Source: JACZXC01 sp036447375
Lineage (GTDB): Bacteria; Myxococcota_A; UBA9160; SMWR01
NCBI GenBank assembly: GCA_036447375.1
Contig: JAZFUU010000211.1
Coordinates: 1 to 16,800, forward strand
Length of the DNA: 16,800 nucleotides
Reading direction: 5' to 3'
The stretch's first letter is position 1. Each line of letters begins with the position of its first letter. A program made the position numbers and the translations under genes. A model generated the notes under the pieces. That model ran no database searches, had not been told where the DNA came from, and saw only the letters and a list, made by a program, of their open reading frames with translations. This document shows, one piece after another, positions 1-6,974 of the stretch.

Positions 1-1274
1 TTGATGCGGTCGGTGATGCGCAGATAACCGCGATCATCCATCACCGCGATGTCTCCGGTGTGAAGCCAGCCGTCGCCATCGATGGTCTGGCGCGTCTCTT
101 CCTCATCTTCGAAATAGCCCTGCATCACGTTGTAGCCGCGGACCACTACTTCTCCGGACTCTCCGCGCGGCACCTCCTTTCCTTCGCCATCGACACAGCG
201 CACCTCGGTCCCGGGAATCGCACGTCCCGAAGTCGTGGCGATCGTCTCGGGATCGTCGTCGTAGCGACACATGCTCACGATGCCGCAACACTCGGTGAGT
301 CCGTAGCCGGTGATGATCGTCTCGAAGCCGAGTTCGTCGCGCATGCGATGGACGAGTTCGACGGGAGTGGGTGCCGCCCCGGTCACCGCCAGACGCAGAT
401 TCGACAGGTCGTGTCGGCCACGATCCGGGTGGGCGAGGATCGACTGATAGATGGACGGAGGGCCGGGCAGCACACTGACCCGTTCCTTCCCGACACGTTC
501 GAGCACGGCAGACACCTCGAAGACTCCGTGCGGAAGAATCGTGACGCCGCGCATGATCGACGAGAGCCAGCCCGCCTTGTATCCAAACGCGTGGAAGAAA
601 GGATTCACGATCAGATATCGATCGCCCTCGCGCAGACCGACGACTTCGCTCCAGGTGGCGAAGGCGCGGAGGTTCTGGGCATGGGTGGTCATCACCCCCT
701 TCGGGTTTCCGGTGGTTCCCGAAGTAAACATGATGTCCGACAGGTCGTCGGGAGAAATCGCCTCGGACCGCTCGCGCGCGGTGTCCTCGGACACGGACTC
801 GCCCCGCCTCTGGAACTCCGACCACGGCACACCCGTCTCGGCGGTACCCCGCAAGAGCACGACCTGCTCCAGCTCGGGCAGATCTTCGCCTTCGAGGGAT
901 TCGGCGTAGTTGGTGCCGAGGAATTCCCCCACGGTACACAGGATTCGCGCTCTGCTCTTGCGCAGCACGTAGCCGGCCTCGGCGCGCTTGAAGCGGGTAT
1001 TCAGCGGGACCAGCACGGCGCCCGCCGATTGCAGGCCGATGGCGGCCAGAATCCACTCGTGAATGTTGGGAGCCCACACAGCGACGCGATCGCCGGGCTC
1101 GACACCGGCGGCGAGGAACGCGCGAGCGGCGCGGACTCCGGCGCGGGCGAGCTCGGCGAAGCTGAGCGACACCGGGCCGTCTTCGATCGCGCTGCGGTCG
1201 GCAAAGCGCGCAGCGGCGGTCGCTACCAGTCTCGGAATCGTCGGTTCGTCGAAGGGATTGGCACCTTCTTGCAT
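1..1274 (-). CDS. fadD3: FadD3-like HIP-CoA ligase (partial, 3' end beyond window)
   Basis: An uninterrupted minus-strand frame begins at ATG 1274-1272 and runs off the left edge, giving 424 complete codons. It is an ATP-dependent acyl-CoA ligase of the class I adenylate-forming family. The P-loop motif FTSGTTGNPKG lies near residue 185, GYGLTECCG near 325 and GWLHTGD near 403; the C-terminal lysine domain is mostly missing because the window ends. The divergent neighbour fadE30 followed by ipdF reproduces the order Rv3561 / Rv3560c / Rv3559c of M. tuberculosis, where FadD3 thioesterifies HIP, the product left after steroid A/B ring removal. The ligase fold is certain; HIP specificity is inferred from context and overall resemblance. 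No clear Shine-Dalgarno sequence precedes the ATG, and the start codon overlaps a palindrome that could be an operator. Confidence 0.85.
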   Translation of the reverse strand, partial: MQEGANPFDEPTIPRLVATAAARFADRSAIEDGPVSLSFAELARAGVRAARAFLAAGVEPGDRVAVWAPNIHEWILAAIGLQSAGAVLVPLNTRFKRAEAGYVLRKSRARILCTVGEFLGTNYAESLEGEDLPELEQVVLLRGTAETGVPWSEFQRRGESVSEDTARERSEAISPDDLSDIMFTSGTTGNPKGVMTTHAQNLRAFATWSEVVGLREGDRYLIVNPFFHAFGYKAGWLSSIMRGVTILPHGVFEVSAVLERVGKERVSVLPGPPSIYQSILAHPDRGRHDLSNLRLAVTGAAPTPVELVHRMRDELGFETIITGYGLTECCGIVSMCRYDDDPETIATTSGRAIPGTEVRCVDGEGKEVPRGESGEVVVRGYNVMQGYFEDEEETRQTIDGDGWLHTGDIAVMDDRGYLRITDRI

Positions 1275-1337
1275 ACGAGTCGTAGCGTATCTTACCATCA
1301 CGGACGTATCATCGTTCACCGCCCTCGAGCCTCTCCA
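1275..1337. promoter_or_regulatory. Divergent fadD3/fadE30 promoter region with palindromic half-sites
   Basis: Only 63 bases separate the two divergent start codons, so both promoters must lie here. The sequence holds ATACG at 1273-1277 facing CGTAT at 1286-1290, a nested odd palindrome TACGA-g-TCGTA at 1274-1284, and a further CGTATC copy at 1305-1310. Clustered inverted half-sites between divergent genes are typical of a TetR-family operator. In actinobacteria this locus is controlled by KstR2, whose published AnCAAGnnCTTGnT site I do not see here. I cannot assign firm -35/-10 boxes. Confidence 0.35.
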
Positions 1338-2516
1338 ATGCACCTGAGCTTCAGCGACGAAGACGAAGCCTTTCGCCGCGAATTTTCCGAATGGATCGGC
1401 GACCACCTGACCGGTGAGTTCGCCGTGCTTCGTGGTCGCGGCGGGCCGGGGGACGAACACTCGCTACTCGATGAACGCCGGGCCTGGGAACGCGAACTGG
1501 CCCGAGGGGGCTGGACCTGCGTCGGCTGGCCGCCAAAATATGGGGGTCGCGGCGCCACGCTCATGCAGCAGGTGGTCTTCCACGAAGAATACGCAGCGGC
1601 GGGCGGCCCGGGACGCCTAGGTCTGATCGGCGAGGGAATGCTCGGTCCCACGATCATCGCCTTCGGCACCGAAGAGCAAAAGAAGCGCTTCCTCCCGGGC
1701 ATCGTGAAGGGAGAGCAAGTCTGGTGCCAGGGATACTCGGAGCCCAACGCCGGTTCCGACCTCGCCAACGTGCAGACCCGCGCCCGCCTCGAAGGCGATC
1801 AGTGGCGGATCGACGGCCAGAAGATCTGGACCTCCTGGGCCGCGTGGGCGGATTGGTGTTTCGTGTTGTGCCGCAGCAACCCGGACGCGCCGAAGCACAA
1901 GGGGCTGGCCTATCTGCTGGTGCCCATGCGTCAGCCCGGGGTCGAGATCCGTCCCATTCTGCAGATGACCGGCGACTCCGAGTTCAGCGAGGTCTTCTTC
2001 GACGGGGCACAGACCGACGCCAAGAACATCGTGGGGCAGCCCGGGGACGGCTGGCGGATCGCCATGGGGACGCTGTCGTTCGAGAGGGGGGCGCTCACCC
2101 TGGGCCAACAGCTGAGCTTTCGCAACGAACTCGAGCAGGTGATCCAGCTCGCAAAAGAGAACGGGGCCGCCGACGATCCGGTCATGCGACAGCGCCTCGC
2201 CGATGCCTGGATCGGGCTCGAGATCATGCGCTACAACGCACTGCGCATGCTCTCCACCAGCGACGGGGCAGCGGTCAGCCGCGAGGCGATGATCACCAAG
2301 ATCTACTGGGCCAATTGGCACCGCGATCTCGGCAAGCTCGCCATGGACGTGCTGGGGCCCGAGTCGGAAATCGCCGAAGCGGCACCTTACGACCTCACCC
2401 GCCTCCAGCGATTGTTCCTCTTCACGCGGTCCGACACGATCTACGCCGGATCCAACGAGATCCAGCGCAATATCATCGCCGAGCGCGCGCTCGGCCTGCC
2501 CCGGGAGCCCCGATGA
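1338..2516 (+). CDS. fadE30: FadE30-like acyl-CoA dehydrogenase
   Basis: A 392-residue FAD-dependent acyl-CoA dehydrogenase, about the usual family length. The signature YSEPNAGSDLA is at residues 133-143 and the C-terminal SDTIYAGSNEIQRNIIAERA motif at 365-384. The glutamate of the common YEGT base position is replaced (YAGS, A370), but SFERG supplies E249 in helix G, the alternative base position used by long-chain and isovaleryl-type enzymes and by mycobacterial steroid dehydrogenases. The protein resembles M. tuberculosis FadE30 along its length, including the PGDGWR and LGLPRE motifs. In that pathway the enzyme is thought to desaturate the propionyl side chain of HIP-CoA-type thioesters. 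The frame is open upstream to position 60, but that extension is antisense to fadD3, so ATG 1338 before MHLSFSDEDE is chosen. Its TGA overlaps the ATG of ipdF (ATGA), implying translational coupling. Confidence 0.9.
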   Translation: MHLSFSDEDEAFRREFSEWIGDHLTGEFAVLRGRGGPGDEHSLLDERRAWERELARGGWTCVGWPPKYGGRGATLMQQVVFHEEYAAAGGPGRLGLIGEGMLGPTIIAFGTEEQKKRFLPGIVKGEQVWCQGYSEPNAGSDLANVQTRARLEGDQWRIDGQKIWTSWAAWADWCFVLCRSNPDAPKHKGLAYLLVPMRQPGVEIRPILQMTGDSEFSEVFFDGAQTDAKNIVGQPGDGWRIAMGTLSFERGALTLGQQLSFRNELEQVIQLAKENGAADDPVMRQRLADAWIGLEIMRYNALRMLSTSDGAAVSREAMITKIYWANWHRDLGKLAMDVLGPESEIAEAAPYDLTRLQRLFLFTRSDTIYAGSNEIQRNIIAERALGLPREPR

Positions 2517-3295
2517 CGCCGACGATCCCGCCCTACCCCGTCGGCCGAAATCTGCTCGCGGGAAAGACCGTGCTGGTCACCGCCGCGGCGGGAACCGGCA
2601 TCGGTTTTGCGACCGCGCGTCGCTGCGCCGAAGAAGGCGCCCGGGTCATGATCAGCGACATCCACGAGCGTCGACTGTTCGAGGCGGCCGCCGAGCTCGA
2701 GAAGATCACTGGCGAGCGCCCGGCGAGCCAGCTCTGCAACGTCACCCGCGAAGACGAGGTACGGGCGCTGATCGACGGCGCCATCTCGACCCTGGGGCAC
2801 ATCGACGTACTCGTGAACAACGCCGGCCTCGGGGGTTTCGCCCCTCTCGTCGAGATGACCGACGAGCAGTGGAGTGGAGTTCTCGACGTGACGCTGAACG
2901 GCACCTTTCGCATGATCCGCGCGGTTTTTCCCCACATGCTCGAGCGGCGTGCGGGCTCCATCGTGAACAACGCCTCAGTGCTCGGCTGGCGCGCCCAGGC
3001 GGGCCAGGCGCACTACGCGGCGGCAAAGGCAGGGGTGATGGCGTTGACCCGCTGCGCGTCCATCGAGGCGGCGGAGGCGGGGGTTCGCGTGAACGCCGTC
3101 GCGCCGAGCATTGCCCTGCACGAGCACCTCTCGAAGGTGACACCCCCGGGCCTGCTCGAGGAGCTCACCGGTCGCGAGGCCTTCGGCCGCGCCGCGGAGC
3201 CCTGGGAAGTGGCCAACGTGATCGTATTCCTGGCGAGCGACCTCTCCTCGTACATGACGGGGGAGGTGGTCGCTGTGAGCAATCAGCACCCCTGA
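2513..3295 (+). CDS. ipdF: IpdF-like short-chain dehydrogenase (5-OH-HIP-CoA dehydrogenase)
   Basis: A 260-residue classical SDR. It has the nucleotide-binding motif TAAAGTGIG (23-31), D49 at the end of the second beta strand (favours NAD), NNAG at 102-105 and the catalytic S155, Y168, K172. The first glycine of the usual TGxxxGIG motif is alanine; the same VTAAAGTGIG variant, the NNASVLGWRAQ segment and the final SxQHP are what I recall of M. tuberculosis IpdF (Rv3559c). IpdF oxidises the ring hydroxyl of 5-OH-HIP-CoA to the ketone. The start ATG overlaps the stop of fadE30, and a GGGAG stretch at about 2503-2507 can serve as ribosome binding site. Operon with fadE30 and the downstream hydratase gene. 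Assignment rests on resemblance plus conserved neighbours; the exact substrate is inferred. Confidence 0.88.
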   Translation: MTPTIPPYPVGRNLLAGKTVLVTAAAGTGIGFATARRCAEEGARVMISDIHERRLFEAAAELEKITGERPASQLCNVTREDEVRALIDGAISTLGHIDVLVNNAGLGGFAPLVEMTDEQWSGVLDVTLNGTFRMIRAVFPHMLERRAGSIVNNASVLGWRAQAGQAHYAAAKAGVMALTRCASIEAAEAGVRVNAVAPSIALHEHLSKVTPPGLLEELTGREAFGRAAEPWEVANVIVFLASDLSSYMTGEVVAVSNQHP

Positions 3296-3311
3296 GAACA
3301 GGAGGTCAAGC

Positions 3312-3794
3312 ATGGCGACCGTCTTCGAATCCCCGGCCGAGTTGAAGGCCGCCGTTGGGAAACACCTCGGATACAGCGACTGGCTCGAGATCAGCCAGGA
3401 TCGCATCGACCGGTTCGCCGAAGCCACCGGCGACCACCAATGGATCCACGTGGATCCGGAGCGGGCCAAGTCGGGGCCCTTCGGCACCACCATCGCTCAC
3501 GGCTACCTGACCCAGTCCCTCGTCAACCACTTCCTGCCCCAGATCGTCGAAGTGAGGGGGATCTCCATGGGCATCAATTACGGGGCCGACCGCCTGCGCT
3601 TCCCCGCCCCCGTCCCGGTGAACTCGCGGGTTCGCGGCGGTGCGGAGCTGCTCGAGGTGGAGGAGATCAAGGGTACGGTCCAGACCAAGGTCCGCGTCAC
3701 CGTCGAGATCCAGGGCAGCGAACGCCCGGCCTGTGTAATCGACACCATCAATCGCTACTACCCGAAGGATTCGGCGACCGCCACGACCTCCTGA
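3312..3794 (+). CDS. MaoC-domain (R)-specific enoyl-CoA hydratase, HtdZ type
   Basis: A 160-residue single hot-dog fold protein of the hydratase 2 / MaoC family. The catalytic pair lies in FAEATGDHQWIHVD, D41 and H46, followed by GPFGTTIAHGYLT (56-67), the usual conserved loop. It closely resembles mycobacterial HtdZ (Rv0130), which hydrates trans-2-enoyl-CoA to (3R)-hydroxyacyl-CoA. A strong ribosome binding site AGGAGGT at 3300-3306 sits six bases before the ATG, and the gene starts 16 bases after ipdF, so it belongs to the fadE30 operon. By position it is a good candidate for hydrating the product of FadE30 in side-chain beta-oxidation of HIP-CoA. That role is inference; in the mycobacterial KstR2 gene block the hydratase is not at this position. 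Confidence 0.88.
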   Translation: MATVFESPAELKAAVGKHLGYSDWLEISQDRIDRFAEATGDHQWIHVDPERAKSGPFGTTIAHGYLTQSLVNHFLPQIVEVRGISMGINYGADRLRFPAPVPVNSRVRGGAELLEVEEIKGTVQTKVRVTVEIQGSERPACVIDTINRYYPKDSATATTS

Positions 3795-3798
3795 TTGA

Positions 3799-3978
3799 AT
3801 GTCGGCATTGGAATTCTCACAGCTGCTGGGCAACTACGGCGAGTTCGTTGGGGCCATCGCCATCGTGGTCACGCTGGTCTATCTGGCGATCCAGGTGCGA
3901 CAGAGCAGCCGCATGATGCGCGCCAGCATTCGTCAAGCGCGTTCTGTGGTACGCCCTGTCGGATTGATTGGGGATTGA
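3799..3978 (+). pseudogene. Truncated N-terminal remnant of a small membrane protein
   Basis: ATG 3799 opens a 59-codon frame with one membrane segment, GEFVGAIAIVVTLVYLAIQV (about 14-33), then RQSSRMMRASIRQA and a stop at 3976-3978. Proteins beginning with this hydrophobic 'GAIAVVVTLVYLAxQxRQ' segment are widespread in proteobacteria and are, as I recall, usually around 150-200 residues long. Here the frame ends soon after the conserved start, in a low-complexity stretch with GGATTGATT repeated at 3961-3969 and 3982-3990. It starts five bases after the hydratase stop. The reading is a gene broken by deletion; a short functional membrane peptide is possible but less likely. No recognised function. 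Confidence 0.55.
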
Positions 3979-4006
3979 ATTGGATTGATTTCGGATCGGG
4001 TGAGTT

Positions 4007-4828
4007 TTAGCGATCGTGCAGGGGGCCGCGCGGAAGGCTTCCATCCACATCGGTGAATCCGTAATCATCGGCCAGCTCGCGACAAGCGAAGGCGCGACCC
4101 GTGCGTCGCTGCACATCGGGGTCCGCAGCCAGGGCCACCACCGCGCGACCCGTGAAGCGCGGAGACTCGGATCCCGCCAACGTCGGGTCGGGCATCGCCT
4201 CTCGGAAGCGCTCGATGCGTTCGGTTCGAACCAGCCCCGGCCATAGCGAAACGACGGTCACGCCGAAGGGCTCGAACTCGACGGCGGAATCCGCGCTGAG
4301 CCGGTCCAGCGCGGCCTTCCCCACCCCATAGGCCACGTGCCAGGCGTATTCGACCGCCCCCGAAGAGCTGATGTTGGCGATCAGACCCGACTTTTTCGCG
4401 GTCATCGGCTTGGCAGCGAAAGCGCTGGCCACGTAGGCCGAACGGGTGCCCACATCGATCATGTCGTCCCAATTCGACAGGGGAAGCTCCCAGAACGGTC
4501 GGCGCGAGGTCAGCTCCTTCGGAATCAAGAAGGCGTTGTTGACGAGAACGTCGAGGCGGCCCTGCTCAGCGGCGACCCGCTCGAAGAGGGTCTCCACCTG
4601 GGTGTCGTCCCGATGGTCGCACGCCACCGCCACGGCCTTTCCGCCGGCGCCGACAATTTCTTCCGCCGTGGCCGCGATGCTTCCGGGCAGGGACGCAGAG
4701 CCCTCCCGAAGCGTACGCCCGGTGACGTAGACCACCGCCCCTGCAGCGCCGAGTTCGAGAGCACAGCCCTTGCCAATGCCGCGGCTCGCGCCGGTGACGA
4801 TGGCCACCCGGCCGTCGAGAACGCCCAT
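4007..4828 (-). CDS. DHRS1-like NADP(H) short-chain dehydrogenase
   Basis: A 273-residue SDR with TGASRGIG (12-19), TGR with R38 after beta strand 2 (favours NADPH), VNNAF near 96-100 and the catalytic serine (154/155), Y167 and K171 in YGVGK. FWELPLSNWDDM, VVSLWPGLVRTE and the late ALAADPDVQ...GRAFACRELADDYGFTDVDG segments match the human DHRS1 subgroup, whose human member reduces steroids and xenobiotics. Start choice: ATG 4828 has a good site GGAGGG seven to eight bases upstream and puts the Rossmann motif at the normal distance. An alternative in-frame ATG at 4870 overlaps the ligase stop (ATGA) and has AAGGAG upstream, adding 14 odd residues. It forms an operon with the upstream ligase gene. 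Steroid substrate is inference from locus and subgroup. Confidence 0.88.
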   Translation of the reverse strand: MGVLDGRVAIVTGASRGIGKGCALELGAAGAVVYVTGRTLREGSASLPGSIAATAEEIVGAGGKAVAVACDHRDDTQVETLFERVAAEQGRLDVLVNNAFLIPKELTSRRPFWELPLSNWDDMIDVGTRSAYVASAFAAKPMTAKKSGLIANISSSGAVEYAWHVAYGVGKAALDRLSADSAVEFEPFGVTVVSLWPGLVRTERIERFREAMPDPTLAGSESPRFTGRAVVALAADPDVQRRTGRAFACRELADDYGFTDVDGSLPRGPLHDR

Positions 4829-4866
4829 GATCAACCCTCCGTCACGGGTGATGTGGCCGTCGGGGC

Positions 4867-6435
4867 TCATTGTTTTTTCTCCTTGGCGATGCGGTCGGCG
4901 ATGTCTTCTCGCAGAGCCTGCTTCGCGACCTTCCCGCCGGATGATCGCGGCAGGGTGTCGACCACGACCAGACGTTCCGGGAATGACTCCGGGGACACGC
5001 CGCGGCTCTGGAGATGGGCGACGAGTTCGTCGAGAGTGAGCTGGTGTCCCGGGCGAAGCTCTACGTAGACGCAGACCCGCTCTCCGAAAACCGGATCCGG
5101 CATCGCCACCGCCGCGGCCAACGCCACCGCCGCGTGACTCGACACCGACTCCTCGACAGCGGGGCCACTCACGTTCTTTCCGCCTCGGATGATGAAGTCG
5201 TCGGTCCGACCCACCACCCGGAGATAGCCGTCGGAATCCAGTGTGGCGATGTCGCCGGTGAGCATCCAGCCGTCGGACGTGTGGAGTTTTGCATTGGCGT
5301 CGTCATCGCCCCAGTAGCCCCGGCTCGTCAGAGGACCGCGGCAGCCCGGCTGACCGCGGCCAAGAGCGGTCACGTCGCCGCCGTTCTCGTCGAAGAGCCG
5401 CACGCGCATGCCGTCGATCACGCGGCCGGCAGTTCCCAGCCTCGCCTGCCTGGAGTCACGGGTCGTCGTGCGCGAAAGCGCGCCCGTCTCGTTGGAACCG
5501 TAGAACTGCAACACGCGGGCGCCGGTCCGGTCCTCGAACTCCGCGGCGCGCTCGGCGGGAACCGCCTCGCCGCCGGTGAAGAGCACCCGCAACGAGCTGA
5601 CAGCGTGACGCGCGAGAGCCGGAGAATTGAGCATCATGATGAACTGGGTGCTCACCGCCGCGAGAACCGTCACCCGGTGGCGATCGATCTGGTCGATCAG
5701 CGCATCGGCAGAGAACTGGGGCAAGAGGACCGTCGGCGCTCCCAGCAAGGTAGGAGTGAAATGGCTGGTCCAGATTCCGAAGCCAAAGGGCGCCGGAATC
5801 GCACTCAGGAAGACATCCGAGTGGCGAAGTTCGCCGGCCTCGACCGCCAGCTCGTGAAAGCAGTTCCAACGACGCTGATCGTGGATCACGCACTTGGGCA
5901 TTCCCGTGGTGCCCGAGGTGGAGTTGAGAAGGAACACGTCGTCCGTCGAAAGGGGACCCCCCGCCGGTGTGTCGGCCATATCGACCGTACCTGCCGTATC
6001 GGTGAAAAGGGAATCCCCCTCTTCCAGCTCGGCCTGCACCACGAGATGATGGCGGAGGGGAAGCCCCTGGCCGCCGAGTTCCGCTACGAACGCGACCAGG
6101 TCGAGGTCGCGGTGGACGGCTCGGCTGATGAGCGCCCTGGCCTCGGTGAGACGCAGCAAATGCCGCAATTCGTCCGGTCCCGCTCTCGGACCGATGCCGA
6201 CGACCGTAAGACCGGCCTTCTCGGCGCCGACGAACGCGATGTGCACCCCCGGGCCGTCGGGCAGCAACACGCCGACCCGATCCCCACGCACCAGGCCCCG
6301 CTGGACGAGCGCCGCCGCCAGCCGATCCGAACGCGCCGCGTACTGGGCCCAGGTCAGCTCCTCTCTCCCCAGGAAGGCCGGGGCATGGGGGCTGCTCTGG
6401 GCGTGGCCGTCGATCACTTCGGCCAGCGCCTTCAA
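4867..6435 (-). CDS. Class I adenylate-forming acyl-CoA ligase, substrate unknown
   Basis: A 522-residue AMP-forming acyl-CoA synthetase with all core motifs: P-loop STSGTTGMPK (172-181), FYGSNETG (311-318), DGWMLTGDIATLDSDGY with D394 and R410, GGKNVSGPAVEE (418-429) and the C-terminal lysine of SSGGKVAKQAL (K505). The frame opens after a stop at 6466-6468 and holds no ATG near the beginning; TTG at 6435 places the protein at normal length, so TTG is chosen, with no clear ribosome binding site. The stop overlaps ATG 4870 and the gene precedes the DHRS1-like SDR, so both are likely co-transcribed. It is clearly a different subfamily from the FadD3-like ligase at the left edge. A steroid or other carboxylic acid substrate is possible; the sequence alone does not decide. 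Confidence 0.87.
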   Translation of the reverse strand: MKALAEVIDGHAQSSPHAPAFLGREELTWAQYAARSDRLAAALVQRGLVRGDRVGVLLPDGPGVHIAFVGAEKAGLTVVGIGPRAGPDELRHLLRLTEARALISRAVHRDLDLVAFVAELGGQGLPLRHHLVVQAELEEGDSLFTDTAGTVDMADTPAGGPLSTDDVFLLNSTSGTTGMPKCVIHDQRRWNCFHELAVEAGELRHSDVFLSAIPAPFGFGIWTSHFTPTLLGAPTVLLPQFSADALIDQIDRHRVTVLAAVSTQFIMMLNSPALARHAVSSLRVLFTGGEAVPAERAAEFEDRTGARVLQFYGSNETGALSRTTTRDSRQARLGTAGRVIDGMRVRLFDENGGDVTALGRGQPGCRGPLTSRGYWGDDDANAKLHTSDGWMLTGDIATLDSDGYLRVVGRTDDFIIRGGKNVSGPAVEESVSSHAAVALAAAVAMPDPVFGERVCVYVELRPGHQLTLDELVAHLQSRGVSPESFPERLVVVDTLPRSSGGKVAKQALREDIADRIAKEKKQ

Positions 6436-6637
6436 ATTCGGGGCTCGCGGTGGGAATGGGTACGATCAGGCATGGGGGGGCAGCCGTGTTCGCTCGCTGG
6501 AACGTTCCATCCGATTCTGTCAGGTTCCCATTCGCGCGTCCAGCAGCAGAAGGGCATGATTTTGTTAGCTTTGCGTCTGGGGGGGACGACCGCGCGGCAC
6601 CAACGCCGCGGGTGAATCGACGCACACAAAACCTGTG
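6436..6637. promoter_or_regulatory. Divergent ligase/hspQ intergenic region
   Basis: This 202-base gap separates the minus-strand ligase gene from plus-strand hspQ and must carry both promoters. It holds a perfect 12-bp palindrome (6498-6509), two G7 tracts (6474-6480 and 6579-6585), and a 7-bp inverted pair GAATGGG (6454-6460) / CCCATTC (6527-6533). The most AT-rich stretch, around 6556-6574, could contain a -10 element, but I cannot assign boxes with confidence. Open frames here do not resemble proteins. Confidence 0.4.
6498..6509. promoter_or_regulatory. Perfect 12-bp palindrome, candidate operator
   Basis: TGGAACGTTCCA reads identically on both strands. Its half-site TGGAAC fits the TnnAAC half-site of the published KstR operator of actinobacterial steroid genes (TnnAACnnGTTnnA), but the two central spacer bases are absent here, so the match is partial. 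It is 63 bases from the ligase start codon and 129 from hspQ. Binding by a TetR-type regulator is inference only. Confidence 0.3.
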
Positions 6638-6967
6638 ATGATGAATCGCGACGCGAAATTCCAGATTGGGCAGGTGGTTCGCCACCGCGTCTACCCCTTC
6701 CGCGGCGTCGTGGTGGACGTGGATCCCACTTTCAGCAACACCGATGAGTGGTGGAACTCGATTCCCGAGGACGTTCGTCCCCACAAGGACCAGCCCTACT
6801 ACCATCTGCTCGCGGAGAACGCGACCACCCACTACACGGCCTACGTCTCCGAACAGAACCTGCTCGCCGACGAGAGCGGGAAACCGGTTCGGCATCCGGA
6901 AGTGAGCTCGATTTTCGGAAAGCTCCATGACGGTTTCTACGCCCTCAAGCTTCACCGCTCCCACTAA
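6638..6967 (+). CDS. hspQ: HspQ / YccV-like heat shock protein
   Basis: A 109-residue protein of the HspQ (YccV, hemimethylated-DNA-binding) family. AKFQIGQVVRHRVYPFRGVV is followed by DVDPTFSNTDEWW, RPHKDQPYYHLLAEN and AYVSEQNLL, which together define the family. In enterobacteria HspQ is a cytoplasmic heat-inducible protein that modulates Lon protease and affects DnaA stability. Three overlapping in-frame starts exist (GTG 6635, ATG 6638, ATG 6641) without a clear ribosome binding site; ATG 6638 is used here. The coding region ends seven bases before the sulfatase-like gene. Occurrence of this family supports a proteobacterial-type host. The residues downstream of the family domain (about 90-109) are short and unremarkable. 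Confidence 0.9.
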   Translation: MMNRDAKFQIGQVVRHRVYPFRGVVVDVDPTFSNTDEWWNSIPEDVRPHKDQPYYHLLAENATTHYTAYVSEQNLLADESGKPVRHPEVSSIFGKLHDGFYALKLHRSH

Positions 6968-6974
6968 CCCTTTC

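Noticed and set aside
60..1337. Plus-strand open frame continuous with fadE30, which would make an 818-residue fusion protein
   Set aside because: The first 426 codons are exactly antisense to the fadD3-like ligase, whose motifs are unmistakable on the minus strand; they resemble no protein family, and the dehydrogenase N-terminus begins normally at 1338.
3955..4006. Attachment site or insertion-sequence end at the GGATTGATT repeats
   Set aside because: No terminal inverted repeat, transposase or integrase nearby; only short AT-richer direct repeats.
5014..6615. 533-codon plus-strand frame opposite the acyl-CoA ligase
   Set aside because: Low-complexity, His/Arg/Gly-rich translation with no family motif; a high-GC shadow of the ligase gene.
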